Shown: positions 21,127 through 35,907, counted from the stretch's first letter. The stretch: DNA of 64,000 nt from Ampullaceana balthica (GCA_944989445.1 CALYLW010000133.1:1414829-1478828); one strand, 5' to 3'. Program-made: numbers and translations. Notes: generated from the sequence alone by a model not told the origin.

Positions 21127-23736
21127 TCAAAGACATATTATGGCCTTTAGAAAGCTGTCTCCTAAAAAGATGTATTACTATCACATTTTATTTATATTAA
21201 CTTAAACTTAAGAGGAAAAAAATGTTCTTAAATAGTTGAAACCGATTACGACTGACAATTTTAAGCTTCCATTTATGTTACAAAGTTACTTTGACATTTA
21301 CACATATTGCTGTCAAATTGAATGTAGCCAATGTGCCCAATTTTTTTCATCAGACGTTTGAAAAATAATTTATTAAAATGCCCTGCTAAAGAAAAAGGGA
21401 TGCCTGGAAAAAAAAATCTTTACAAAAAAAATGAGTTAAAATCCATATTAAAATATTATATTTGACTATTTCCCTGCATCATTCCTATAAATATATTTGT
21501 CATGAAAATGAATAGTGTTATCAGTAAGTGTCACCATTAAGTGTCACCAGCAGTAACTGTCTATCATGTGAAAGATTTTAAAATGACTTACAAAACTTTA
21601 TATCACATTTCTATAAAATTCACACAAAAAAACAAGATTAGAGCTTTCTCTGCTGGAGCATGTTATTAGAGTGGAGTCACGTGTTAACATGAATTTTTAC
21701 TCTGATTAAACAAACAGAAATACGTTCACCATGACTTACATGTTTATAAATGAATAAATCTTATAACTATACCAAAGAATACATAGATATAATATTTAAA
21801 AGTTATCAAGTGAGCATATATGATTAAATTCTTTAAATATTTATTACTGATTTTGCATTGTTCCTCATTGTTTGGGGGCACGCTAAGACTCTATTAAATG
21901 TATTTGTTTTAACATATTGACCTGAATAATGTTCTATATTTTATGTATATGTATATTGATATTTAGTCACGATTCCAGCTTTGGTAAATGTTCTTAAGAA
22001 ACATATTCTTCAAATCCTAATAATGTGATCATATTTATTAAAAAAAGCCAACTACAAATCCATTAACATCTCTATCCCCTACCTCATTTCTATATTGCTA
22101 GACTGTAGAGAATATTGAAATTGGTGAAGTGTTAGTTCTAATCAAATGTACACACCATATACAAAACATTGTTGCTACTATTATTCTACCACATTCTCTT
22201 TAATATATTTATTATTTTGTATTTTTAATTTGCAAGAAAATATGTAAATATATGAACAATAGCTTCCCTTTGTTTTTGGAATATATATATGCACTGATGT
22301 TTTCAATTTTGTGAATGTGTGTGCAAATGACTTAGATGAAAAATTGTGAAAAATTAAATTAAAAATGCAAGTTGATTCTTCCTGACATAAAATCGACAAG
22401 TGATAATCGATTTATTTGTTTATTACAAAATGTTAGTGTTGTTATTTTAAAGATTATAATGTTAAAATTTCCTTTTTTTTCTTTCATTTATTGTCTTCAG
22501 TTCTTTAAGAATCCTTATTGTACTTATTCACATTTTTAAAGTAATTGCGTTTCATATTTTAATTTCCTGTCAAACTTTTAAAAACTAATGAGTGTAAAGT
22601 TTTATCTGGTGTATGAATCATTATAATGTGTTGGTTATTTTTTTTTAAAATGTGTTTCTTAGAATGCATTTTTGCTTTTTGTAAATTTTATGTTTATTTC
22701 AATTTTGATGTGCCTTTATGACAAGCAAGTTATTTTTTTATGCATTTCTTAAAGTTGACATGATAAATAATAATGAATGTGGGGCGGTATGCTTATGTTA
22801 TAGTTTCATACAGAAAGTTGGATGCCATGTCTAGAAGATGGCATATAATAAGTCAACCGAAACCGAAGTTATATGTTTTATGTTTTTCTTCAGTTGCTCA
22901 CTTTACACTTGAGAGTCCAACCCCATTCCCTCCCCTGTCCCCAAATCCAATAATTTATAAAATTAGGTCACATGCACTTAAAAACACATCTTCATTTATC
23001 ATTTGACTCACAAAAACACTTTTAAAAAAACAAAATAACCTGCAGCTTAGAAATGTTTTTTTTTGGTGGTTTTTTTTTCAAAGTTTTTTTGGGTCAGAGA
23101 AGGTGAGATTACTCAACTTGGCATACAGAAAAAATTATATTTTTGAAATTGAAAATTTAAGCCCAAAAAATAATAAAGGTTTGCTATCTCTGGTGGAGTA
23201 ATGACCTTATTTATTAGCACAATTATAGAAATATAATTTTGTGGCTAAGCAATAAAAATATTAGAAGTTGTCATATTGAAGAAGTGCTTTTGTTTCATTA
23301 GTTCAGTTACATGCCGTCATTTACCAATGTATACCATTTCCTATCTGTCATTTGGAACAAACATTGATGATGATAAATTTTTCCTTTGATAAATTAAGTC
23401 TCTTCTTGAAACCTGATGTCCTATAGAGTATTTGATGACTAGGCTTTTCAGTATAAGAGCTTGACCCTGTTTAATTAAACATTTAAATTAAAGATGTAGT
23501 ATGGGAAAGTACTGCATTGTTTTAAATAGTGAAACTACATGTAGCTAGATTTAGTTGTGGAAATTTTACAGCTTTTGACAGAGAACAAATTATAACTATT
23601 TTGGATAAATATGGATTTCCTTTTCATTTTGCTTCACATTAATAACTGTGTAGTATATAGTCAAAAAATGTCTTTCAAATATAATAAATAAAATAATTAT
23701 TTAAGAAATTAAAATTCACATTTCTTTTCTTGTTTA

Positions 23737-23838
23737 TTAACAGTAAAGCATGACTTTATATAGAGAGCTCAGAGTTTCTCCTGATTATTAACAGTAAAGC
23801 ATGACTTTATATAGAGAGCTCAGAGATTCTCCTGATTA
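23737..23838. repeat. 51-bp tandem duplication
   Basis: Two copies of attaacagtaaagcatgactt through tctcctgatt with one mismatch. Confidence 0.9.
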
Positions 23839-24396
23839 TTCCATCATTAAACAAAGCTCATATTAAGCGTCAAAAAATAACTTTCCATCATTATCACCAT
23901 CCACGTAAGCTTTTTAATTTTAAGTTTATCATTGAAGGCTGAGATGAAATTTGTAAAAGTCTTTTATACTCAAGAAATTCTGATGGGCATTCTCTGTCCA
24001 CGAGTTGACATTTAGATGGTGGTTATTTTGAATATTAATTGATTTTTTTTTAAACAAAGTGGAAATGTTATTTATAGAGCTAAGGAAATTTTAAAAATCA
24101 ATTAATCGTTAATAATTTTAATCAATTAAAATTATTTTAATTAATAAAAATTTAAGAAAATATATATTTTTTTCAATTTATTAATTGATATTTAAAAATC
24201 ATTAATATTTTTTTTTACCTAAAAACTTTTCCCCGCGTACTATTAATTTATTTACAGACATAAACAAAAATGGCTACAAATGACAGGAGAAATAACTCAT
24301 TGAAACAAAAAATGTCAATTACCTGTTTTTGTTATTTCCCATAAGGTGTTCAGTTGTATTTATACATGTGTTAATTTTTAAAAATATTTTTTGTGT

Positions 24397-24633
24397 CCCA
24401 TAACCTTTCTTCCGAGGTCGTAGGGGGTTCTAATGTTTCCATTAGAACATTCTGGGGCTTAGTAGACCTTGGCGGCGCCCATCCCTCTCCAGATCAGCGG
24501 AGGACTTTCTTAGCGTTAGTCATTCATCAACATTTTTATAGTGGCTTTAACGTGGGCTAGATCCCAGGCCCATCTAGCCCACGCCCCTCAGCTTGTGATG
24601 CAAGCGCGCTATTGACTTCGCTATCCAGCCGCC
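24397..24633 (-). mobile_element. SINE-like element, reverse copy
   Basis: Its reverse complement starts ggcggctggatagcgaagtc and contains gggatctagcccacg, tgaatgactaacgctaag and aggtctactaagcccc, in the same order as 18637-18867, with an extra short stretch in the head region. Confidence 0.75.
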
Positions 24634-24639
24634 AAAAAT

Positions 24640-27600
24640 TATCCATTTAAAAATTAATGGGAAAGTAATTGATTAATTTTTTACAAATTGATCCAACAAA
24701 TTTTTTTTAACCAGTACCAGCCTTAGTTATTTGATATTAAACAGTAAAATTGGATCTTAAAGAAATGTTAACTATTATGGCCATTGTTTAAAAAAAAGAC
24801 AAAAGAAAACTTGATTTCAAGTTGATTTATTTTATAGCAATTTTCATTTTATTATTTTTTTGTTTAATTTTTCATTAAGAGTTTGCATCTGCATCCAATG
24901 TTGATCTATAAAGTAGCAGTCATTTAGACAATATCATCATTTGATGCAGTCATTTAGACAATATCATCATTTGATGCAAACATCATTACATGCGTTTGGA
25001 TATCAAAGATATGGTCAAGAGGACACAGCCCCCACCACTCCACAACACACATTGCACCTGTCTTACATGACACTGACCGCCCTCAGACCTCCTCCTCACA
25101 TTTTACTCAAACAATTCTTTCATTATCAAACTATTTACATTGGTTATATATTTATATATATATTTATATATATATACCGTGTACTTGTACACACAAAAAT
25201 AATCAGAAGAAAATTCTTATAACATGAAATCACCAATAGTTACACATTTTGTTGCAATGTTTACCAATGACAAGAAAATAAAAATCCTTCATGTGAAGAA
25301 AGAAAGGAATTTATTTTTAACATGGCACATATTATTATTTAAATATCTGTACAAATTTCACAAATATACAAAAAAAAGCAAAGGAAGTTCATTTATTAAT
25401 TTAAAAAAAAAGGAAAACATTTTCCAATGTGATTTGTTAGGTCGGCACTAAGCAGTATCACTGTCTGTCAGCCATGGGCTCACTGTCAGATAGATTTTCT
25501 TGGACACACCAAACTGCACATTCAGTCACAGGTTCACCACAAGGGAACATAAGTTGTTTTGTTTTTTATTTAAGGGATTGACAACAAAAATCAATTCCCT
25601 CCCAAAGACTCATCATGAAAATAAAAGTTAAATTAAAATCAACATTAAGAGATAAGATTTGTTATAAATAAAAACCTGTGCCTAGGCCCCACAACTCAGC
25701 AGCAATACATACTCAAAAAACATGGAAACTGTCCAATCAACAAAAAAAAACAGGAAAAAAAAAGAATTACAAATGCTTTGTTGTCTGTCTCTAAATTTTA
25801 ACAGTGGTCATAAAATGCAGGTAAAATTTGTATATGTTTAAATGACCATTTAGAAATGGTTAGAAAATGTCAGAAATACCTCACACACTCTAGTCAATAA
25901 AACATAAAAATTCATGACAGTTTGGAACACACAAAAAAAGAAATGCATCCTGCTATAAAAGTAAATCAGCTTCTCCTAGCTTGTAAGCGTGGCTTCAATT
26001 GTATTATGCCTGAAAGCTTGCAGTTTTGGTGGACATGTGAAACAGCAGCTTAGTGCATATCTCTCAGTTGTGGTTGTGGTAAATTTCCCCCAGACTGCTA
26101 GCTTCATATGACTTTACATAGACAGAGCTAACCAGATCATTAGTCAAACACAGGAATTGCATAAATCTGATGACATTAAAGCTCATTTCTATCAACAGTT
26201 ATCAACAGACATGCCTCACAGCACTGCACGGACAACAATGATCCATGGATACCACTACATGAACTTGAATAGAAAGCCAGAAGAATGGAAACAATGTTTG
26301 TCCACAAAAAAAAATTTAAATAATAAAATGAGGTTCTTTTTTTTATGTCAATCTGACCTCAACGTATTCATAGTCACAACATATGATTAGAGAAGCATTA
26401 ATACCAGAAATAAAGTGGCTTAGCTCTCAGCTTCAAACAGTTTGAAGGGAGACAAAAACTTGTCATCCTAAAACAATTGTCTTCTCTTGAATTTGTTGGA
26501 ACAAGGTTGTTTCAGCAAGGAATAGTATGTTCATATCAACTTCTCCTATTGCAACCACTGAGGCTAAAAGTACATGTAATGCTAAAATAGTCATGAGACC
26601 ACCAACGACTGGTACCTATTTACAACAATGTCTCCATGATCGCTTGGCCAAATGTTTCAGGTTATTAAATAAAACAAAGATGAAAATGACCAACATCTCC
26701 ATGACAACAATGAGTATGTTCAGCATAAATTATGATATTTATGACTTCATTTGAAAGCACAGTAGAACCAAAATGTTGATCTTTTTTTGTGTGATAGAAT
26801 TTGATATCTTTAAGTTTGAGGGCAACAGATGCCAATAGACATCACAATAAGGAATGGGAGGGGGGAGGCAACCCTGATTCATTACCCACAAGAAATTCAA
26901 CATTTATCATCAACACAAATGTCAAGTCAACCAGATACAATTGAATAGATTTCTTCACTTCCACTTGCATATTATGTTGGCCACCACATATAACAAGGAC
27001 ACATATTTGAGCAATACTTTGTGGATAATATATTTATCCAATTGCCTTAATTAAGTGTTCCAACTTTTTTGGTGACTCGTCAAAACAGCCACAGACAAAT
27101 TGTTTAACATTTTTTAACAAAAAATTTACATTTTTATGCATTTTAAGCTTTTATTAACTTTTTCACCCTTAAAAAAAGTGGTAAAATTATTTCTAGTGAT
27201 GTTATTATATCATTTCTTGTCAACAAACAACCGTGACTTCGTACCATCTCGGTAAAGGCTAGTAAATTCTTTCTTGTGAATTCATTATTATAGTTTCTTG
27301 TGAACTAAACCCGATACTGAATCGGTGGTTAAAAATATGAATTTAATATTTGATTGTATTTTTTACTATTAGTCCAGGGCCATTTTGACGGGGCCGTTAT
27401 ATTGGAGCCCATTTGTCGGGGCCGTTTTGTCAGGGGCTGTTTTGTCGGTGAACCAGTTGTATCATTGCTTGCAGAATTATATTAATTATTAAATTAAATA
27501 AATATAGAATTTGCCTATCACAAATGCCAGGTTACCATCAGAACTGACCAATGATGCAATAAATATTGACCTTTGCTGCCCACCATCAGAAGTCCTATAA

Positions 27601-28596
27601 CAGTTGAATCTTTCATAAATTTCCCCAAGCCCATCTTATCTCCTGGTCTGCTCTAATCAGCTACACAATCCATTCAGTACAAGTATATTATATGAGAGAA
27701 CATGGCTGCTATGTCTAGTTCCCGTGTTCATGCTGGATCGGAGCATCAGTGACAGAAGTCAGGCAATGTTAATTAGAGCAAGATGACTAAAAACTGACTG
27801 TGAATGAAACACACACTTTCTTTATGTGTAATCAGACCAGAAGAGCTCAGCATGGGGTAAATTAACCCAAGTACAGTTCCACCAACAACCAAATAAAGCT
27901 TTAAAAAAACAATTTTTTTTTGTTGAAGGAATACAGCTGAGCCAGCCCAATTTCTTTGTTTCACTAACCATTGCCACTTACACATCAATGAGGAATATTA
28001 AAACATTTCTCAACTACAACTTAACTCACTCATTCCAACTTTTTTAAAAAAGGGAACAAATCCATAATTATTATCAATAATAAAACAAATGATTCAAAAC
28101 TATTGATTACATTGACTAAGATACACAAGATGGAGTATTAATTATTTGTAAGAAATAAGAGTGGTTGCTCTTTGCACTGCATAAAACGCTTTAAGTAAGT
28201 TGTTGATTTTGTGTGTGTGTGTGGGGGCAGAATTCCAAGTTGCAGAAATAGCCGAGTTGTACTCAAGCACATGAATTTATAACACAGACATCTGGAGGTG
28301 TGAGACAGCATTACAAGAGTCAGGTCAGGTCCAATATGTAGTGTGGTAGGTTCATAAGGCATACCAGACACAACAAGTGCAATAAAGATTTCAGCTCTGA
28401 AACAAGGCAAAAATATTTCATCACATATTTCATTCAAGTTGCCCCGAAGGGGGTCCCATACCTTTCCAAAGGCCACAAAAATAAGTCCACTTCTGCACAC
28501 ACAAACTACCAATGACCTGGGGCTCATTTTTGAAAGAGCATGTTAAATAGAAATAGATAAAACTAATAATAGTGTCTTCAAAAATAGCATCATTTA

Positions 28597-28648
<52 letters not shown>

Positions 28649-28652
28649 ATAT

Positions 28653-28720
<68 letters not shown>

Positions 28721-29930
28721 CAAAGTCATAACCATTGTGTTACAAGGGCACACACAATAATGTTCCAATAAAATTCTACATAGCAAAAATGTTGTTGCTT
28801 CCATTTCCCTGGACCACCACCCATCCCAACCAAAATGTAAATATTTGAACATTTTACTTGTTTCAAACTCAACATATTTCACATCTCTATTATTTTTAAT
28901 CTGAATGATCCCAGACATTTTTGTGAAAAAGGCCTCACACCGTGACAATGGTGAAAGTTTCCCTACAAACTACAGGCGTACAGGTTTATCACATATGGAA
29001 TTACTGCATATGATTTATTATTGTACTTGTTGACTGAAAGCAAATTTGCCAGAAGCAAAAGTTCAGTATACTGAAATTTAGACAGACATCTATGGCACTT
29101 TTTATTGATGCAAAGAAATTCATGAGCATAATTCCAAGACAACAAAGAGATGAATTCATATTGAGAATATAAGGCCTCAAACAAAGCTTGCCAGACTCAG
29201 GGAATGGCACAAGTTGATCAATCTCATCTTATGTTTGTTGCTATCAATGTGGGTCACACAGACTCAGAAAATTCTCACTGTCATTTTGACAAGCATTATG
29301 AACATGATGGCAGACTAAACAGACCCAGTGTCACAGCCCACACAAGGAGAATTCTGTGCTCAGCTCCCAAGCACAGATGAAGGCAGTAGCTCAAGTTATC
29401 AAGTACTCACACTAGCTGAAACTGATATCACATTAGAAGTTGCTGTTATGTTATTGCAGGGGGGGGGGTGTTCGTTCTTTTAAATCTAACCAAATGTTTT
29501 ATGGTAAGGACCTTGGTCTATGCTAGAACTATAACAAATATTAGTTGTGCAAGCTGGTACTGAAATCAGGCTGGCAGAATACATCAATTATAACTCTTGA
29601 TTTCTTATTGCATTTCCAAGAACATTATGCAATGGTCATTTTCTCCACTAATGTAAGTCAAGGGGGGGAAAAAATAACAAACTATTCTCAATGGCAAAAT
29701 GTGGAACAAATTATAAGCAAAATATTGAGATATTTATGGGCATACAATTTCAATAGCCAGAATCTACTAGAAATTAACATACAAAGGAATGTTGTCAAAA
29801 CAGTAGCAGAGGATTATTCCAAGACAAGAACAAATGCAGAACTAAACTAAATGCTGGTATCTAATGACTTAGGTGTTCCTACCGATCACAATTAACCAGA
29901 GCACAGCCCTCCCCCACACTTCAAGTACCT
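24640..29930. other. intergenic or long 3' UTR region, no gene seen
   Basis: AT-rich single-copy-looking DNA between the converging gene ends. It holds a 30-bp duplication near 24925-24984, TA runs at about 25145-25178 and 28594-28718, and a short repeat of GGGGCCGTTTTGTC-like words near 27375-27450 that looks like a transposon end. Much of it could be AFF 3' UTR, since it is free of recognisable transposons; this is inference only. Confidence 0.45.
28594..28718. repeat. TA dinucleotide microsatellite
   Basis: About 125 bases of (TA)n with a few tatt interruptions. Confidence 0.95.
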
Positions 29931-29943
29931 GACCCAAGGTGAC

Positions 29944-30612
29944 CTCAATCAAACCAGAACTGTCAAGTACTACCCTCACTCAAACCAGAACTGTCAAGTA
30001 CTACCCTCAATCAAACCAGAACTGTCAAGTACTACCCTCACTCAAACCAGAACTGTCAAGTACTACCCTCACTCAAACCAGAACTGTCAAGTACTACCCT
30101 CACTCAAACCAGAACTGTCAAGTACTACCCTCACTCAAACCAGAACTGTCAAGTACTACCCTCAATCAAACCAGAACTGTCAAGTACTACCCTCACTCAA
30201 ACCATAACTGTCAAGTACTACCCTCACTCAAACCAGAACTGTCAAGTACTACCCTCACTCAAACCAGAACTGTCAAGTACTACCCTCACTCAAACCAGAA
30301 CTGTCAAGTACTACCCTCACTCAAACCAGAACTGTCAAGTACTACCCTCACTCAAACCAGAACTGTCAAGTACTACCCTCACTCAAACCAGAACTGTCAA
30401 GTACTACCCTCACTCAAACCAGAACTGTCAAGTACTACCCTCACTCAAACCAGAACTGTCAAGTACTACCCTCATTCAAACCAGAACTGTCAAGTACTAC
30501 CCTCACTCAAACCAGAACTGTCAAGTACTACCCTCACTCAAACCAGAACTGTCAAGTACTACCCTCATTCAAAACAGAACTGTCAAGTACTACCCTCATT
30601 CAAAACAGAACT
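29944..30612. repeat. 31-bp minisatellite (about 21 copies)
   Basis: Unit aaccagaactgtcaagtact plus accctcactca, with caatca or cattca variants. The open frame of 225 codons across it is an artefact. Confidence 0.97.
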
Positions 30613-30784
30613 GTGAAGCACACAACTGTGAGGCACACAACTGTCAAGCACTATTTTCTTATTTCTCAAATTCCAACAAAAGGCACATGAAAAAGAATAT
30701 TTGGAAGACATCAATAAAACCATTTGACCAAGTGCCTAACTGAGATGTGTTGTAACAAAGTTGATTTGTGACTGACTGCCCCAA

Positions 30785-31240
30785 CAAACTCCGATATACC
30801 ACCAGTCACCAACACAACACATCTCTGATATACCACCAGTTCACCAACACAACACATCTCTGATATACAACCAGTCACCAACACAACACATCTCTGATTT
30901 ACCACCAGTCACCAACACAACACATCTCTGATATACAACCAGTCTGCAACACAACACATCTCTGATATACAACCAGTCACCAACACAACACATCTCTGAT
31001 ATACAACCAGTTCACCAACACAACACATCTCTGATATACAACCAGTCACCAACACAACACATCTCTGATTTACCACCAGTCAGCAACACAACACATCTCT
31101 GATATACAACCAGTCACCAACACAACACATCTCTGATATACAACCAGTCACCAACACAACACATCTCTGATATACAACCAGTCACCAACACAACACATCT
31201 CTGATATACAACCAGTCAGCAACACAACACACCTCTGATA
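30785..31240. repeat. 34-bp minisatellite (about 13 copies)
   Basis: Unit ccagtcaccaacacaacaca plus tctctgatatacaa, with variants (gttcacc, gtcagc, tttacc). Confidence 0.95.
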
Positions 31241-32816
31241 ATTGTTGGCAGCTCATTTTGACAGATCATGTAGAATTTCTACTGCACAATTTCTTCTGGT
31301 CTTTTATGATTTGAGAGAGTCAATTTTTCAAATGTTCAAAAGTTGACATTGTTTTGTTTTTTTTATCAATGATAAAAAGCCAACAAATTATTCACTACTT
31401 TTCAATCCAAACACCTCAATTCTAAAGTTAAGCAGTTAAAAAGAAACATTTGATGAAAAGAGAACAAAAAGTTAAGTAAAGAAAGGTTTCTCCACATTTA
31501 ATAATCAGTACAACAACCAGACCAAGAGTTTTGTGCCAGTCACCAGACACTCATTGATCTTTCTATCTTCAAATATCACAAAGGTAGAGAGTTTGCTTTT
31601 TAAAACTTGGCATTTACAAAGTGACTTCCCTCACTAGTTAAAATGGTTTGTGAGAGAGCAAAGAATTTGAAAGTATCTTCAGTAAATGTAAGATAGCGTG
31701 GATTTTAGGAATGCAGGAATATTACAGAAACACATACAAAAAGAGATGGAATTTGTTCAGGGTATTACGAAAAATAACATGTGACCTGACCTTAAGGGCA
31801 CTCAAAACAATGGGGCGTGCCGTGATACAAGACAGATGCAACTCGGTTGAGCGCTTTGGGGATCAAATAAAGTAAACAAGTGAAAGAAAAGGAGGAAGAT
31901 CTTTGAACAGTGATGGATGGCAATATCAGACAATCTTCATGACTTGATTGAGACACAAGATTGGATAAATGAGATTTGATGTCAGAATGTTTACATTGCA
32001 TGTCAAATTGAAATATTAAAGATACCCAATAATTATCCACCTAACTCAACCACACACAAAAATGTTTTTAAAAAGCTTAAATAAATGAGTCTTCTTCTCT
32101 GACTCAGTTTCTTTAATGTCAGATTTGTGGTCTGCTAGGGTCCTCTGTATGCCCACCCATCTTTGACTATCTTGGTATGCCCCCTCCCCCACCCTTATCC
32201 CACCACCTTTCTCTGTCAAAAAAAACAACACAAAAAACTTTGGTCATGGTAGCAAGAGAGATTCATGGGAACAAATTGGAAATCAAATGAAGTTATATTA
32301 AACAATTTTTGTCTTCAAAAGCTTTTTGGAAATTTGTGAGATATAATGTCAATTAATTTGTTTCTGCTGCTTTACGCCAAAAACTATAACTGGGTCTTGT
32401 GGAGCTAATACAAGGGGGCAACAGGAGAAGTGGCAGAGAGCTTTTGCCAAAATGACTATTGTGACAAATGTTTATCAATTATAAGCTTTGGGAACCAACT
32501 ATGAAATTAGGTCAAACTATTTTAAGCATTTTAATTTGTCAATGGCTTTTCCTACTTAAATTGTAGCAGACACGAAAAGGCCAAGAACTTTAGCGGTTTG
32601 AAGCCCATGTTATATCTGACTAGGCTCACTTCCACCCACTGGCAAATTCAAACTGACATGAGAAAGGCGCTTAGTGAGAAAAAAATAATAAGTTTCTTGA
32701 ATGCAAACCTGGCAACGATGTATAATAGATAGATTCTTTGTACAAATAGAAATGTGTATATATATATATCTATACATAATGTCACTGGTGCTATGATACT
32801 GCCCCTTTTCTCAGGG

Positions 32817-32985
32817 ATACCAACTGATAGCAGCTAATACAGTTGTACCAACTGATAGCAGCTAATACAGTTGTACCAACTGATAGCAGCTAATACAGTT
32901 GTACCAACTGATAACAGCTAATACAGTTGTACCAACTGATAACAGCTAATACAGTTGTACCAACTGATAACAGCTAATACAGTTG
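32817..32985. repeat. 28-bp tandem repeat, 6 copies
   Basis: Unit taccaactgatagcagctaa plus tacagttg; later copies have ataaca for atagca. Confidence 0.95.
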
Positions 32986-35523
32986 TCAGAAAGAAAAAAA
33001 ACTTTTTAAGACATGAAAGGTTATATTTACACACACTTTTACCAGACTCTAAGCAGCACTGCCTTGAGAAACAACTGTAAGGGCTTCTCTTTATATTTTT
33101 CCTTTGTATTTTATTTCTTTTTAAAATTCAGAAGTCTCACTCTATGTCTATAGCTATCTTATACGTTATTTACATTACTAGATGAATTGTAAAGTCGGTA
33201 AAGATGACACACATACCACAGAAATAAAAGTCTGTTGACAACTGAGCATTTCATCTTGACGTCTTGTATTCATATTCACAGAAATAAGACTAGTTTGGTA
33301 AATTTGTCTCCTGGAATTAGTGTTACAAACATGAAGGCATCCCCTATGCCAGTAAGAAACAAACATGATGGAAGGGAATGAACAATTGAACCATCTTTCC
33401 ACTACACATCAGACTAGTTCCAGTATTTGGTCCAGTAATGACAGATCAAAACTGTACTGCAAACAAATTGAAGATCGTGATTACACTTTTCTTTCATGGG
33501 AACTCAGTTAAAGCAATATTTTGTGAAGCCCTAATCCAAGTTCTTGCCCCCTTAGAAGTGATGTATCTGATGACCTGTAACACATTAACTTAAAGACTAA
33601 CCAAAATACACTCCTACTTTTCACAAAGATTAAAAATTGTGTCATTCTTATTGCAATACAAATTGAGTGGTCTACATGTGGAAGGTCAAATAAAAAATAT
33701 TGAATATAATTTAAGTGCAGAAAATAGTGACAACCCCCAACATATTTCATTCTCAACAATTATTTTTGGTATTTTGATATTTCAACTTAAGGGTAATACT
33801 GACTGTGTGCTGTGAGGTTCAAGAGTGGGAAGGTCTGGGCCACTTTATGCTGTTGACCAATGTAAACATCCAATGACAGTAAATATTAGTTAAGGTGTTA
33901 ATACTTACTGGTGCCAATGGGAATATTTATTTGTGATAATCAGTAGTTTATTGGTGGAAACTTTAGTACCAAGTTTTAAGTAGCTTGCAATTGGAGCAGG
34001 AGCTGAAAATTTTGTATAATAAAAAGTTGTGTGGTTTTAATTTTGGTAAAATTGACTTATTCTCACAACTGATTTGGTAAATCACAAATGTAATCACTGA
34101 ATAACTTTGTGGTCATTTGTTCACAGGATTGAATCATTGTAAGTTCTCTAAAAGAAAACACAGACAGACACACTCTCCAACATACACATACACAAGCATT
34201 ATCAGATATGTAGTCATTAAATGTCCCACAGAGATCAAAGACTTGGAGCACAGATGTGAGATTCCAGGGGAGGACTAACATAGAATTACAATTCTTTCTT
34301 ACCAGACAAGCTTTCCTCTGGGTGCTGACTATTTAGACAATGATATTTTCAGCAACAAATAAATATATGGAAATAAAATAATGCAGGGAGGGAGAGGGCG
34401 ACTATGATACATTCTTCCCACCTTATTTCAGCATAAAAACTCATTTTTAACACCACCCCTAAGATATCACGCTTTGTGTTGAATTTAAAATGAAAGTTGT
34501 TTTTTTCCCAAACTGTATAAACAAATTACTAAAACTGTAGCCTTTGGGAAAGCTATGATTTTAATTTAATAAATTTGCATCTGCCTTTCAATGACTATGT
34601 TTTGATATGAAAAAAAAACCATTCAAAATGAATGCATCTTTTTTTTTAATGATATTTTTCTTGAACCAACACGAGTTGCTAAAATAATATATAGTCCGGG
34701 CATTACATAAAACAATTTGAGAATAATCTCCTGTGATCCTGTCATGGAAATTAAAATACTCGGGTCTTCATTCATAAAGAAAAATCCTAACAAGTTGACC
34801 CATGACTTTAACATAAAATTACAGCCAACAAGCTCTTCTGATATCAGGCCCTATCACAATACATAGTTTAAGTATATAGCAATAATACAACAACAGAAGC
34901 CACTTCTCCACCAGGCAGTCAGTCCATCTGGCAGACCAGAAGGGCTCGTCTGAAGGGTGATGTTAATGGAACAAAGGCTCTCTTCCTAAAGCTCAGCTCT
35001 GGCAGTTAAATAAATATTACAAAGGGATGGCATCCTAATTGCCGTATAATCAGGATTTCTTATTATATCCTTTATTTAAAAAAAAATTGCTGAAAACTTA
35101 TGATCAAAGCCTTTAAGAGCAGATTATGTTTACAAAAAACAAGTAATAATAATTTAGCCCTTGCATAGATTAAGCTCTTTTTTGAGATGCAACTTAATCA
35201 TATTTATGCCATATTTTTAACTGGTTTTAAACATGAAAAAAAATATTTTTTTTAATGAATCTAAAAGTGTTTGTATAAGAGTTTTTATCTATAAAATATA
35301 AACATTTTGTCCAACCAACACAGAGATGAGCTTTCAGGAGGATAATAATGTCTTATAAAGTAATGATTTGTAAACACCCACAGCCATGCACTGACTGCAA
35401 TCAACTACTGATATTGCAAGTTGAGTCCAAGTAAATCACAATAAGTACTCAGAGTTAGTCTTAAGTTTCAATGATTTCAGTTGCAATGCTTCTATCTCCA
35501 CTTCAAAGATGAGAATAAGAAGA

Positions 35524-35628
35524 TAACATTGTCTTAGTTACTCCTAATGACACAAGTCTGATGTCTTAGTTACTCCTAATGACACACAAGTCTGCTGTCT
35601 TAGTTACTCCTAATGACACAAGTCTGAT
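35524..35628. repeat. about 32-bp tandem repeat, 3 copies
   Basis: Unit gtcttagttactcctaatga plus cacaagtctgat; the middle copy has an extra ca. It lies less than 300 bases after the AFF stop codon. Confidence 0.9.
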
Positions 35629-35800
35629 GTGTGGAACATTTTTTAACACCTTCTGATTCTTGTCCTTATGGGAAAGGAATATCAATGTAAGTGGTGCACA
35701 TTTTTGTCTTCAGTTGGCAGCTGGGTCACATATCCGGTGTGGATTTGCTGGAAACAGGGCTGGACAAAGCTGATCCATTGTTGCAGGGTTGTACCCTTTG

Positions 35801-35907
35801 TCATAAGTTGAGCAATCTGAGGGCATGTTTCATGTAGCGTACGATGTAGGGTGGCTCAGAGTGGAAGGTCAGGACTCCACAAGACGTATCCAAAATGTTA
35901 AAGAAAT
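35801..35907 (-). CDS. AFF gene, terminal coding exon
   Basis: The acceptor is gtcttgtag; the coding part runs to TGA at 35803-35801. It encodes FFNILDTSCGVLTFHSEPPY and IVRYMKHALRLLNL, matching the very C-terminus of AFF proteins (FFN.LD...G.+T.HS....+V.Y...L..L). Vertebrate members carry a few more residues. The 3' UTR continues to lower coordinates. Confidence 0.92.

Larger units (their letters stand above)
20824..24397. other. AT-rich sequence after the beta-lactamase-like gene
   Basis: Mostly 25-30% GC with no convincing reading frame. It contains the likely 3' UTR of the + strand gene, a 51-bp tandem duplication (23737-23838) and an A/T-palindromic patch around 24090-24200 resembling decayed transposon ends. 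Confidence 0.6.
31241..35800 (-). other. probable AFF 3' UTR, proximal part
   Basis: This directly follows the AFF stop codon on the - strand. I see no other exon. It holds two small arrays (32817-32985 and 35524-35628). AFF transcripts in vertebrates have multi-kilobase 3' UTRs, which makes a long UTR plausible; no single polyadenylation site stands out. Confidence 0.4.

Noticed and set aside
29939..30616. 225-codon frame of repeated NQNCQVLPSLKPELSSTTL type
   Set aside because: The 31-bp unit cycles through frames (three units give 31 codons); a repeat artefact.
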